A stretch of 10,033 nucleotides of DNA. Source: an uncultured Eubacteriales bacterium. Its GTDB lineage: Bacteria; Bacillota; Clostridia; Lachnospirales; Lachnospiraceae. A program made the translations under genes and the position numbers. Shown here in pieces: positions 1 to 7,638 of this stretch; the stretch's first letter is position 1, and every line of letters starts with the position of its first letter. The stretch spans positions 1 through 10,033 of the forward strand of contig CASEDW010000249.1 in assembly GCA_949286775.1 (NCBI GenBank), written 5' to 3'. A model generated the notes under the pieces. That model was not told the DNA's origin, searched no databases, and saw only the letters and a list, made by a program, of their open reading frames with translations.

Positions 1-28
1 ATACACGGTTTTTAAAAGGGATATATTT

Positions 29-1174
29 ATGAAAAAAATTGCAATAATGGGTTCTACAGGCTCTATCGGAACTCAGACGCTTGATATTGTCAGGCATTAC
101 GATGAGTTTAAAGTTGTGGGTCTGAGCGCCGGAAAAAATATAGATTTACTCGAAAAGCAGGCAAGAGAATTCTTGCCTGAACTTATTGTTATCGAAAATA
201 AAAATGACGCAGACACACTGAGATCACATTTATCAGATACAAATATTAAAGTTGCTTCGGGTATGGAGGGACTTATAGAATTAGCGCAGCTTGAGTCGTC
301 TGACATTTTTGTAACCGCGATCGTCGGAATGATAGGGATAAGGCCTACTATCGCGGCAATCAATTCAGGCAAAGATATAGCTCTTGCGAATAAAGAAACG
401 CTTGTCACCGCCGGTCATATTATTATGCCCCTTGCAAAGAAAAAAGGCGTAAGCATCATTCCGGTTGACAGCGAACACAGCGCTATATTTCAATGTTTGC
501 AGGGTGCTCCTAAAACATCGCCAATATATAGAATCTGGCTGACAGCCTCTGGAGGAGCTTTCAGAGGTAAAAAGACTGATGAACTCATAGATGTATGCGC
601 GAAAGACGCGCTTATAAATCCCAACTGGTCTATGGGAAACAAAGTTACGATAGATTCAGCTTCCCTTTGCAACAAAGGGCTTGAGGTCATAGAGGCTCAC
701 TGGCTTTTTGACGTCGATATCGATCAGATAACCGTAGTGATTCAGCCCCAGAGCATAGTTCATTCCATGGTGGAATTTAAGGACACGGCTGTCATCGCGC
801 AGCTCGGCACGCCTGACATGCACGTAGCAATTCAGTACGCGCTGACATACCCGGACAGATATTATACTAAAACTGAGCGCTTGGACTTTCTCAAATTAAA
901 TTCAATCGCCTTTGAAAAGCCTGATACCGATACATTTAAAGGACTGCCTCTCGCGATAGAAGCGGGAAAGACTGGCGGCTCAATGCCGACTGTTTTTAAT
1001 GCCTCTAATGAAGCAGCGGTGGAAAAATTTCTGAGAGGTCAGATCGGATTTTTAGATATATATAAGATAATTGAAGAATCAATGGATCATCATACAAATA
1101 TCACTGATCCTTCATTAGAAGAAATTCTTGAGGTTGAAAGGCTTACCCGCGAATTTATTGAAAGTAGGTGGTAA
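29..1174 (+). CDS. dxr: 1-deoxy-D-xylulose 5-phosphate reductoisomerase
   Basis: Cytosolic enzyme of the MEP isoprenoid pathway that converts 1-deoxy-D-xylulose 5-phosphate to 2-C-methyl-D-erythritol 4-phosphate with NADPH and a divalent metal. The 381 residues are close to the usual family length. The N-terminal Rossmann motif GSTGSIG lies at residues 8-14. The metal ligands are visible as D147 and E149 in VDSEHS and E219 in NKGLEVIEAHW, with N215 and K216 in the same motif; TASGGAF is at 172-178 and NPNWSMGNKVTIDSA at 197-211. An AAAAGGG ribosome binding site at 14-20 sits about eight bases before the ATG. The gene overlaps the next one by seven bases, suggesting translational coupling. In many Firmicutes the gene follows cdsA, which would lie left of this window. 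Identification is secure from the motifs. Confidence 0.97.
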   Translation: MKKIAIMGSTGSIGTQTLDIVRHYDEFKVVGLSAGKNIDLLEKQAREFLPELIVIENKNDADTLRSHLSDTNIKVASGMEGLIELAQLESSDIFVTAIVGMIGIRPTIAAINSGKDIALANKETLVTAGHIIMPLAKKKGVSIIPVDSEHSAIFQCLQGAPKTSPIYRIWLTASGGAFRGKKTDELIDVCAKDALINPNWSMGNKVTIDSASLCNKGLEVIEAHWLFDVDIDQITVVIQPQSIVHSMVEFKDTAVIAQLGTPDMHVAIQYALTYPDRYYTKTERLDFLKLNSIAFEKPDTDTFKGLPLAIEAGKTGGSMPTVFNASNEAAVEKFLRGQIGFLDIYKIIEESMDHHTNITDPSLEEILEVERLTREFIESRW

Positions 1175-2463
1175 TCCTGATAATTATTATTGGGCTGCTT
1201 ATATTAAGCGGCACTATTATGTTTCATGAACTTGGACATTTTGTTTTTGCCAAGTTATGCAAAGTTAAAGTAAATGAATTTGCCCTCGGAATGGGGCCTA
1301 AAATCCTTTCATTTCAAAGAGGTGAAACGACATATGCGCTGAGACTGTTTCCGATAGGCGGCATGTGCGCCATGCAGGGTGAAGATGAAGAGGACGACAC
1401 GGAGGGAAGTTTTCAGAAGGCAAAAGTGTGGCAGAGAATTCTTATCGTTGCCGCAGGGCCGATATTTAATTTCATTCTCGCTTTTATAATCGCCCTGATT
1501 GTCATTTTCTGCACAGGGGTTGATCCTGCGAGAATTACCGATGTATATACCGACTCTCCGGCGTATGCCGCAGGACTTCGCGAAGGCGATATAGTAACCA
1601 AATATGAAGGACAGGGCGTTTCTAATGCTCGTGAACTTTACATGTATTCTGTTTTTGACGGACTTCCTGAAGATTCAATTGATCTTGAAGTTCAGCGCGG
1701 CACTCAAAAGATCGATATTAGTTTTTCGCCTCAGATAACCAAACAATATATGCTTGGCATTAACTACAGTACTGAAAGCGACAGTGTGACAATTACAGGC
1801 TTCGGTGAAGATTCGCCGCTTGAAAAAGCCGGTCTCAAGGCCGGAGATACGATAATTTCAATCAATGGTTCTGACGTCAGCACGGTTGAAAAGTTTAATA
1901 CATATCTTGCGAATAATCCGCTGGACGGATCTGAACTTGAAATAGGATATCAAAGAGATGGAAAAACATTCACAATAACGGCATCGCCTGTTATAACGGA
2001 ATCCATGGGCGGCGGTTTCGCTTTTAATATGGCAAGGGAAAAAGCTGATTTCGGCACTTCCATATCCTACAGTTTCGGTGAAATAAAATATTGGATAAAT
2101 ACGACCATTAAATCAATAGGCGGTTTGTTCACAGGACGATTTGCCGTCAGTGATCTTTCAGGACCTGTAGGAGTAGTAAGCGTCATCGGAGACGTATATG
2201 AATCGGCCAGGCCTGAAGGCGGATTCACAGTGCTCATGTCGCTTTTGAATATAGTAATTTTGCTTTCGGCAAACTTAGGAGTCATGAATCTGCTTCCGCT
2301 TCCTGCCCTTGACGGAGGACGGCTGATATTTCTTTTCGTTGAAATGATACGGCGAAAGCCATGCAATCAGCGGCTGGAGGGAACAATACATTTTATCGGA
2401 ATAGTGGCTTTACTCGGACTGGCCGTATTTGTGGCGTTTAACGATGTGATTAAACTATTCTGA
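1168..2463 (+). CDS. rseP: RIP metalloprotease RseP/RasP (site-2 protease)
   Basis: Membrane-embedded zinc protease of the site-2 family, which cuts transmembrane segments such as anti-sigma factors and leftover signal peptides. The zinc site HELGH is at residues 20-24 in the first membrane segment. The second membrane segment (about 91-116) carries GPIFN, and the third aspartate ligand lies in NLLPLPALDGG (LDG at 381-383), followed by a last membrane segment near 405-428. Two PDZ-like domains are visible at about 121-188 and 206-274. Length (431 residues) fits the family. The GTG at 1168 is the first possible start, because an in-frame TAG is at 1165. It overlaps the end of dxr and lies inside the only SD-like sequence, AGGTGG at 1166-1171, so the true start may be a non-standard codon a few residues later (CTG at 1177). 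Function is secure; the start is not. Confidence 0.94.
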   Translation: MVILIIIIGLLILSGTIMFHELGHFVFAKLCKVKVNEFALGMGPKILSFQRGETTYALRLFPIGGMCAMQGEDEEDDTEGSFQKAKVWQRILIVAAGPIFNFILAFIIALIVIFCTGVDPARITDVYTDSPAYAAGLREGDIVTKYEGQGVSNARELYMYSVFDGLPEDSIDLEVQRGTQKIDISFSPQITKQYMLGINYSTESDSVTITGFGEDSPLEKAGLKAGDTIISINGSDVSTVEKFNTYLANNPLDGSELEIGYQRDGKTFTITASPVITESMGGGFAFNMAREKADFGTSISYSFGEIKYWINTTIKSIGGLFTGRFAVSDLSGPVGVVSVIGDVYESARPEGGFTVLMSLLNIVILLSANLGVMNLLPLPALDGGRLIFLFVEMIRRKPCNQRLEGTIHFIGIVALLGLAVFVAFNDVIKLF

Positions 2464-2481
2464 TAAGACGACAAATTGTTT

Positions 2482-2510
2482 TTGACTTTGACTCAATACC
2501 ATAATATAAT
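2482..2510 (+). promoter_or_regulatory. Sigma-A-type promoter for purA-purB
   Basis: A -35 hexamer TTGACT (2482-2487) is followed after exactly 17 bases by a perfect -10 hexamer TATAAT (2505-2510). Transcription would begin near 2517, leaving a leader of about 49 bases before the purA ATG. A second TTGACT directly follows the first, but its spacing of 11 bases is too short to work. No riboswitch-sized structure fits in the leader. This starts a new transcription unit after rseP. Confidence 0.85.
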
Positions 2511-2565
2511 AGTTGCGTCACATTTTGTTTGATGTAAAAAAACTCTTTTAGGAGGCAAATATAAT

Positions 2566-3849
2566 ATGTCTAATTGTGCAATCGTAGGAGTAAACTGGGG
2601 CGACGAAGGAAAAGGCCGTATGGTCGATCTTCTTACTGAGGATTACGATATAGTTGTACGCTATCAGGGCGGCGGTAATGCCGGTCATACAGTTATAAAT
2701 GAATTCGGTAAATTTGCGCTTCATCTTTTACCTTCAGGTATTTTCAGAAAAGGAGTAGTAAATATTCTCGGAAATGGCGTTGCGCTTGATCCGGAAAATC
2801 TTTGGTCTGAAATAGAGTACCTCAGAGAAAAAGGAATCGAAGTAACTCCTGATAATCTTAAGATCAGCAACAGAGCTTCTATCCTTCTCCCGTGGCACAG
2901 AGATCTTGACGGATTGGAAGAGGCAAGACTTGCAGATAAAAAATACGGTTCAACAAAACAGGGTATCGCGCCGTTTTATTCTGATAAATATCAGAAAAAA
3001 ACTGTTCTTTGCGGAGATCTTTATTATAAAGATAAACTCATGTCAAGACTTGCCGATATCGCTGAATGGAAGAATCTTACACTTACTAAAGTATATTCGG
3101 CGAAGCCTTATACAATGGAGATGCTTGAAAAATGGGTTGATGATTTCGGTGAAAAAATCAAACCTTTTGTTTGCGATACCGGAATATTCTTAAGAGATTC
3201 GATTGCGGCAGGTAAAAAAGTTCTTTATGAAGCACAGCTGGGAACGCTGCGTGATCTTGATTTCGGAATTGTTCCTTATACGACATCTTCAAATCCTATA
3301 GCTGCATATGCTCCAATCGGATCAGGCTTCCCTTCAGCAAAAATCGAAGAGGTAGTCGGAGTTGTAAAAGCATATTCTTCATGTGTAGGTGAAGGTCCTT
3401 TCACATGTGAAATGTTTGGAGACGAGGCGGAAGAGCTTCGTAAAGCCGGCTTTGAGTACGGCGCAAAGACAGGACGTCCTCGCCGTGTCGGACCTATCGA
3501 TATTGTTGCGACGCGTTACGGCGCTCAGATGCAGGGAGCTACATCGATCGCGCTTACTAAAATAGACGTTTTAAGTTATATGGATAAGATTCCTGTATGC
3601 GCTCATTATATGCTGAACGGCGAGATTACAGATGAGTTCCCGTTCCCGACTATTCTTCCGGAGGCGAAACCGGTTATTGAATACATGGACGGATGGAAAA
3701 CAGATATCTCAGGAGTTCGCAAATGGGAAGATCTTCCTAAAGCGGCACAGGATTATGTACTTTATATTGAAAAAGAAATCGGCGTGTTTATTAAATACGT
3801 ATCTGTAGGAGCAGAACGTGACGCAATCATTATTCGCGAGGAGAAATAA
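2566..3849 (+). CDS. purA: Adenylosuccinate synthase
   Basis: Cytosolic GTP-dependent enzyme joining IMP and aspartate to give adenylosuccinate, the first committed step of the AMP branch. The glycine-rich phosphate loop WGDEGKG is at residues 11-17 and GGGNAGHTV at 35-43; these contain the catalytic D13 and H41 of the family. The RPRR arginine loop, which contacts IMP and aspartate, is at 304-307, and the guanine-specifying TKID is at 331-334. At 427 residues it is the standard length. Small differences from the usual signature are visible (NWGDEGKGR where QWGDEGKGK is common). An AGGAGG at 2550-2555 lies ten bases before the ATG. It has its own promoter, and purB begins five bases after its stop, so AMP synthesis is encoded in one operon. 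Confidence 0.97.
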   Translation: MSNCAIVGVNWGDEGKGRMVDLLTEDYDIVVRYQGGGNAGHTVINEFGKFALHLLPSGIFRKGVVNILGNGVALDPENLWSEIEYLREKGIEVTPDNLKISNRASILLPWHRDLDGLEEARLADKKYGSTKQGIAPFYSDKYQKKTVLCGDLYYKDKLMSRLADIAEWKNLTLTKVYSAKPYTMEMLEKWVDDFGEKIKPFVCDTGIFLRDSIAAGKKVLYEAQLGTLRDLDFGIVPYTTSSNPIAAYAPIGSGFPSAKIEEVVGVVKAYSSCVGEGPFTCEMFGDEAEELRKAGFEYGAKTGRPRRVGPIDIVATRYGAQMQGATSIALTKIDVLSYMDKIPVCAHYMLNGEITDEFPFPTILPEAKPVIEYMDGWKTDISGVRKWEDLPKAAQDYVLYIEKEIGVFIKYVSVGAERDAIIIREEK

Positions 3850-3854
3850 TTTTC

Positions 3855-5270
3855 ATGAAGAATAAATATGAATCACCATTATCATCGAGATATGCTTCAG
3901 ATTATATGCTTGAACTCTTTTCGGCTCAGAAAAGAATTGAAACATGGAGAAGACTCTGGATCGCTCTTGCAAGAGCAGAACATGAGCTGGGACTTCCTGT
4001 CACTAAAGAACAGGTAGAAGAGCTTGAAGCCCATGTAACGGATATTGATTTTGAAGTGGCTGCTGCAAGAGAAAAAGAAGTCCGTCATGACGTTATGGCT
4101 CATGTATATGCTTATGGAAAAGTTGCTCCTTCAGCAGCGGGAATAATCCATCTCGGCGCTACAAGCTGCTACGTTACAGACAATGCGGATGTAATTCTTT
4201 ACAGAGACGGCCTTAAGTATCTTAGAAATGAGCTTTTGGGAGTAATCGCAAATCTTGCTGATTTTGCAGAAAAATATAAATCTCTTCCAACTCTTGGATA
4301 TACCCATTACCAGCCTGCGCAGCTTGTTACGGTAGGTAAGAGGGCTGCTCTTTGGATGCAGGATTTCATGTCAGATCTTGAAGAGCTCGATTTTGTCATC
4401 GGATCTATGAAAATGCTTGGATGCCGCGGTACGACAGGTACAGAGGCAAGCTTTATGGATCTTTTTGAAGGCGACAGAGAAAAGATTCTTGAGATGAACA
4501 GAAAAATCTGTGCTGAATTTGATTTCACAGAAATCTTTGATGTTGCGGGACAGACATATCCGAGAAAACTTGATTCAAGAATACTTAACTGTCTTTCATC
4601 TATCGCTCAGAGCGCGTACAGAATGGCAAATGATATTCGCCTTCTTCAGCATGACAGACAGCTTGAAGAGCCGTTTGAGAAAAATCAGATCGGTTCATCA
4701 GCCATGGCTTATAAGAGAAATCCGATGCGTTCTGAAAGAATCTGTTCTCTTTCACGTTACCTTATGGCTGACGCCGCAAACGCGCCTATGACAGCTTCTG
4801 TACAGTGGCTTGAAAGAACGCTTGACGATTCAGCTAACAGAAGAATTTCAATGCCTGAAGGTTTCCTTTGCGCCGACGCTATATTGAGACTTGCGCAGAA
4901 TGTAACATCAGGAATTGTAGTAAACGAGAAGATCGTTGAAAAAACAGTTATGGAATATCTTCCGTTCATCGCGACGGAAAATCTTATGATGGAAGCCGTA
5001 AAACGAGGCGGGAACAGACAGGAACTTCATGAACTTATCCGTACATGTTCTATGAAAGCGACGGCTGAAATGAAGCAGGGACTCGGATGCGATCTTCTTA
5101 AATATCTTTCTCAGCATAAGGAATTTATGATGACGGAAGAGGAGATGAAAGAAGTTCTCAAACCGGAGCTCTATATCGGAAGCTGCCCTCAGCAGGTTGA
5201 CGATTACCTTAAGAAAGTTAAACCTCTTATAGCTGACCTTGTGCAGGAAGCTCCCGAAATTAATCTTTAA
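3855..5270 (+). CDS. purB: Adenylosuccinate lyase, animal-like subtype
   Basis: Fumarase/aspartase-superfamily lyase that releases fumarate from adenylosuccinate to give AMP, and from SAICAR in de novo purine synthesis. Visible blocks are RHDVMAHVYAYG (78-89), GATSCYVTDN (101-110), GYTHYQPAQ (148-156, with H151 a likely catalytic histidine) and the flexible serine-loop signature GSSAMAYKRNP (280-290). That signature fits the GSxxMxxKxN pattern, with Ala where Pro is common. EEPFEKNQIGSSAM and ASVQWLERTLDDSANRR resemble animal ADSL more than the short Bacillus PurB, and 471 residues is also nearer to the animal length (about 484). The ribosome binding site AGGAG overlaps the end of purA, 11 bases before the ATG, so translation is probably coupled to purA. 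Confidence 0.96.
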   Translation: MKNKYESPLSSRYASDYMLELFSAQKRIETWRRLWIALARAEHELGLPVTKEQVEELEAHVTDIDFEVAAAREKEVRHDVMAHVYAYGKVAPSAAGIIHLGATSCYVTDNADVILYRDGLKYLRNELLGVIANLADFAEKYKSLPTLGYTHYQPAQLVTVGKRAALWMQDFMSDLEELDFVIGSMKMLGCRGTTGTEASFMDLFEGDREKILEMNRKICAEFDFTEIFDVAGQTYPRKLDSRILNCLSSIAQSAYRMANDIRLLQHDRQLEEPFEKNQIGSSAMAYKRNPMRSERICSLSRYLMADAANAPMTASVQWLERTLDDSANRRISMPEGFLCADAILRLAQNVTSGIVVNEKIVEKTVMEYLPFIATENLMMEAVKRGGNRQELHELIRTCSMKATAEMKQGLGCDLLKYLSQHKEFMMTEEEMKEVLKPELYIGSCPQQVDDYLKKVKPLIADLVQEAPEINL

Positions 5271-5282
5271 TACAAAACAGAC

Positions 5283-5358
5283 TGAAACAGGCTTTATATA
5301 AGGCTTTTCAGCCTGCAATATCATGGTGACTCAACGGTAGGGTATTTTGCCCTACCGT
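5283..5358 (+). promoter_or_regulatory. Hairpin leader ahead of guaA
   Basis: The 108 bases between purB and guaA hold two structures. Upstream, AGCCTG at 5310-5315 can pair with CAGGCT at 5288-5293, or AGCCT can pair with a second AGGCT at 5301-5305 to make a tight hairpin with a TTTC loop; these are mutually exclusive. Downstream, ACGGTAGGG (5334-5342) and CCCTACCGT (5350-5358) form a perfect 9-bp stem with a 7-base loop. No T-run follows, so it is not a standard intrinsic terminator. It ends nine bases before the guaA ribosome binding site. I see none of the conserved core of a purine riboswitch and no convincing promoter. A role in control of guaA or in mRNA processing is inference. Confidence 0.45.
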
Positions 5359-5378
5359 AAATAAACGGAGGAAACTAA

Positions 5379-6953
5379 ATGGAACAGGAAAAAGTCATTG
5401 TCATTGACTTCGGCGGACAGTACAATCAGCTTGTTGCAAGACGAATTCGTGAATGTAATGTCTATTGTGAGATTTATTCTTATAAAACACCGATCGACAA
5501 GATCAAAGAGATGCATCCAAAAGGTATTATCCTTACCGGCGGACCAAACAGTTGTTATGAAGAAGGAGCGCCTACATATTCTAAGGAATTATTTGAACTT
5601 GGAATTCCGGTTCTCGGACTTTGCTATGGAGCGCAGCTCATGCAGCACATTCTTGGCGGAAAAGTAGAGAGAGCGGAAGTTCAGGAATACGGTAAAACTC
5701 CTGTCAAAGTAGATACAGCTTCACCTTTGTTTAAAGATGTAACTGAAGATACTATATGCTGGATGAGCCACTTCGACTATATCAGCGCCCTTGCTAAAGG
5801 TTTCAAATCTGTCGCTCATACAAAGGATTGTCCTGTAGCTGCTGCGGAATGCGCAGAAAAACAGCTTTATGGAATACAGTTCCATCCTGAGGTACTGCAT
5901 ACTCCGGAGGGACCTAAGATGATTTTTAATTTTGTTCGCAATATATGCGGATGCGCCGGAACATGGAGAATGGATTCTTTTGTGGAATCACAGATCGCAG
6001 CGATCCGCGAAAAAGTCGGTGACGGAAAAGTACTTCTTGCCCTTTCAGGCGGCGTTGATTCTTCTGTACTGGCTGCGCTTCTGGCCAAAGCTATTGGCAA
6101 ACAGCTTACATGTGTATTTGTTGATCATGGTCTTCTTCGTAAAAATGAAGGCGATGAAGTTGAGGCCATCTTCGGAGAAAAAGGAAGCTTCGACATCAAC
6201 TTTGTTCGTGTAAACGCCCAGGAACGCTATTATAAAAAGCTTGAAGGCGTGACAGAGCCGGAGAGCAAAAGAAAGATCATCGGAGAGGAATTCATCCGCG
6301 TATTTGAAGAAGAGGCGAAGAAGATCGGTAAAGTTGATTTTCTCGCTCAGGGAACAATTTACCCTGATGTTGTAGAATCTGGACTCGGCGGAGAATCAGC
6401 AGTTATCAAGTCTCATCACAACGTGGGAGGACTTCCTGACTATGTTGATTTTAAAGAGATCATCGAGCCTCTGAGAAATCTGTTTAAGGACGAGGTTCGC
6501 AAAGCTGGACTTGAACTTGGACTTCCTGAGTTTCTCGTTTACAGACAGCCGTTCCCGGGACCTGGTCTTGGAATAAGAATAATAGGCGATGTAACAGCTG
6601 ACAAGGTAAAAATTGTTCAGGATGCCGATTATATTTACCGTGAAGAGGTAGATAAGGCCGCGCGTCTTTACAAAGAAGAAAACTGCAAAGATGCTCCCTG
6701 GCTTCCAAATCAGTATTTTGCAGCGCTTACAAATATGCGTTCTGTCGGCGTAATGGGAGATGAGAGGACATATGATTACGCTGTAGCGCTTCGCGCAGTC
6801 AGAACAATAGATTTTATGACGGCGGAAGCAGCCGATATTCCGTTTGAAGTGCTTCAGATCGTCATGAACCGTATTATCAAAGAAGTACGCGGAGTCAACA
6901 GAGTATTTTATGATCTGACGAGTAAACCGCCAGGAACGATAGAGTTCGAGTAA
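5379..6953 (+). CDS. guaA: GMP synthase (glutamine-hydrolysing)
   Basis: Two-domain cytosolic enzyme converting XMP to GMP with ATP and glutamine-derived ammonia. The N-terminal class I glutamine amidotransferase domain has the nucleophile C82 in GLCYGAQ and the partners H169 and E171 in GIQFHPE. The ATP pyrophosphatase domain starts near residue 200 with the PP-loop SGGVDSS at 223-229, and the C-terminal dimerization domain ends in SKPPGTIEFE, matching the E. coli ending (IEWE). Its 524 residues are the normal length, so the frame is intact despite the mobile element that begins just downstream. GGAGGA at 5367-5372 is six bases before the ATG. No terminator belonging to guaA itself follows the stop; the first one is inside the element at 7099. 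Confidence 0.97.
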   Translation: MEQEKVIVIDFGGQYNQLVARRIRECNVYCEIYSYKTPIDKIKEMHPKGIILTGGPNSCYEEGAPTYSKELFELGIPVLGLCYGAQLMQHILGGKVERAEVQEYGKTPVKVDTASPLFKDVTEDTICWMSHFDYISALAKGFKSVAHTKDCPVAAAECAEKQLYGIQFHPEVLHTPEGPKMIFNFVRNICGCAGTWRMDSFVESQIAAIREKVGDGKVLLALSGGVDSSVLAALLAKAIGKQLTCVFVDHGLLRKNEGDEVEAIFGEKGSFDINFVRVNAQERYYKKLEGVTEPESKRKIIGEEFIRVFEEEAKKIGKVDFLAQGTIYPDVVESGLGGESAVIKSHHNVGGLPDYVDFKEIIEPLRNLFKDEVRKAGLELGLPEFLVYRQPFPGPGLGIRIIGDVTADKVKIVQDADYIYREEVDKAARLYKEENCKDAPWLPNQYFAALTNMRSVGVMGDERTYDYAVALRAVRTIDFMTAEAADIPFEVLQIVMNRIIKEVRGVNRVFYDLTSKPPGTIEFE

Positions 6954-6957
6954 GTAA
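6935..6957 (+). other. Probable left attachment site (attL) at guaA 3' end
   Basis: The last codons of guaA (ATAGAGTTCGAGTAA, ending at 6953) correspond to the segment known in many bacteria as an island integration site. Host-type purine genes stop here, and recombination genes (repressor, excisionase-like, integrase) follow within about 1 kb. The guaA coding sequence is complete, as expected when the element's copy restores the gene end. The exact crossover cannot be set, because the other element end is outside the window. A core slightly downstream, around 6961-6997, is also possible. Confidence 0.6.
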
Positions 6958-7012
6958 AGAAATCTGAGAACCCGCATAAACAGGGCGTTTGCGACGCATT
7001 AGGGGTCTATTT

Positions 7013-7072
7013 GGTAACAAAATGATAACACTGGCAACCATGCATTTATTCTTGCGTGAGCTGGAGGTTATC
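7013..7072 (+). repeat. GRTAAC-type repeats, possible recombinase arm sites
   Basis: Three related direct repeats, GGTAACA (7013-7019), GATAACA (7024-7030) and GGCAACC (7033-7039), are spaced about one helical turn apart. An inverted copy, GGTTATC, lies at 7066-7072. They are within about 120 bases of the presumed attachment site and away from any gene. Tyrosine integrases of the Tn916/lambda type bind such short repeated arm sites near element ends with their N-terminal domain, which makes this a reasonable but unproven reading. Confidence 0.4.
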
Positions 7073-7098
7073 AGGTAAATATTATTTTTGACCAACAT

Positions 7099-7146
7099 AA
7101 AAAGGTCTTACCGAATTGAGTGAAATCAGTTTGGTAAGGCCTTTTT
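7099..7146 (+). terminator. Strong intrinsic terminator, 21-bp stem
   Basis: The arms 7099-7119 and 7126-7146 pair along their full 21 bases around the loop GTGAAA (7120-7125). Plus-strand RNA has three G-U wobbles (7106/7139, 7113/7132, 7116/7129). TTTTTT at 7142-7147 provides the U-tract. On the minus strand these wobbles become A-C mismatches, so the stem is better in plus-strand RNA. Even so, the 5' A-run gives a U-tract for minus-strand RNA too, and the repressor's stop codon is only about ten bases away. It probably ends transcripts from the guaA side and also from the converging repressor gene. Confidence 0.85.
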
Positions 7147-7156
7147 TGCTGGTTTT

Positions 7157-7606
7157 TTATTTTTTCACGTTGGGATAGTTATACCGCCATTGGTCGTATT
7201 CTTCTTTCGTGATCTCACCGGATTCCAGTTTTGCAGATTGTTCCTGCCATTCGTGGAACATATCAAACATAGAAAGGTAGGTGGTACCCTTGGTTTTATC
7301 AAGCCGCAGGCAGAGTTCCCCATCAATCTCGCCGATATGCAGACCGTAGAGGTCTTCTAGTGCAAACAGCGTGTGCATGAGTCCTACATAGCTGTCAATA
7401 TCCGGGACAGCCAGTGCATGGGGAGATACCTCGAAAATATCAGCCAGTGCATTGAGATATTTTTCTTTCGGGCTGCGTGCCCCTTTTTCGTACTGTGCAA
7501 TACGGACATCTGCCTGCATATCGCTGAAGCCAAGCTGCTGTCCAAGATACTTCTGCGTGAACCCATGCAGAAGTCTGAAATGATGGATTCTTTCACCAAT
7601 CGCCAT
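7157..7606 (-). CDS. XRE-family HTH transcriptional repressor
   Basis: A 149-residue DNA-binding protein with an N-terminal Cro/C1-type helix-turn-helix at about residues 6-60 (GERIHHFRLLHGFTQ, then RIAQYEKGARSPK). It is followed by a roughly 90-residue acidic C-terminal region with no motif I can name, perhaps for dimerization or signal sensing. The ATG at 7606 is chosen over an in-frame ATG at 7648 because it has the AGGAGC ribosome binding site about 7612-7617, and because the promoter's -10 element (7639-7644) overlaps the region just below 7648. It is transcribed away from the excisionase and integrase genes across a region of GTATAG operators. That is the usual layout of a repressor keeping an integrative element quiet and controlling itself. 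The specific target is inferred from position. Confidence 0.87.
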   Translation of the reverse strand: MAIGERIHHFRLLHGFTQKYLGQQLGFSDMQADVRIAQYEKGARSPKEKYLNALADIFEVSPHALAVPDIDSYVGLMHTLFALEDLYGLHIGEIDGELCLRLDKTKGTTYLSMFDMFHEWQEQSAKLESGEITKEEYDQWRYNYPNVKK

Positions 7607-7638
7607 AACTATCGCTCCTATCTGTTGTTGATAGAAAA

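Noticed and set aside
4908..5324. 138-codon minus-strand frame over the end of purB
   Set aside because: It is antisense to conserved purB coding sequence, with no domain and no start signals.
5271..5378. Purine riboswitch ahead of guaA
   Set aside because: The conserved loops and junction of purine riboswitches are not present; only simple hairpins are seen.
6396..6977. Long open frame of 193 codons on the minus strand inside guaA
   Set aside because: It lies antisense to the well-conserved guaA, its protein shows no recognisable domain and is rich in unusual residues, and no ribosome binding site or promoter supports it.
7040..7078. 12-codon ORF (MHLFLRELEVIR) on the plus strand at the element end
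   Set aside because: It has no ribosome binding site, is too short to judge by chance, and lies in a stretch better explained by recombination-site repeats.
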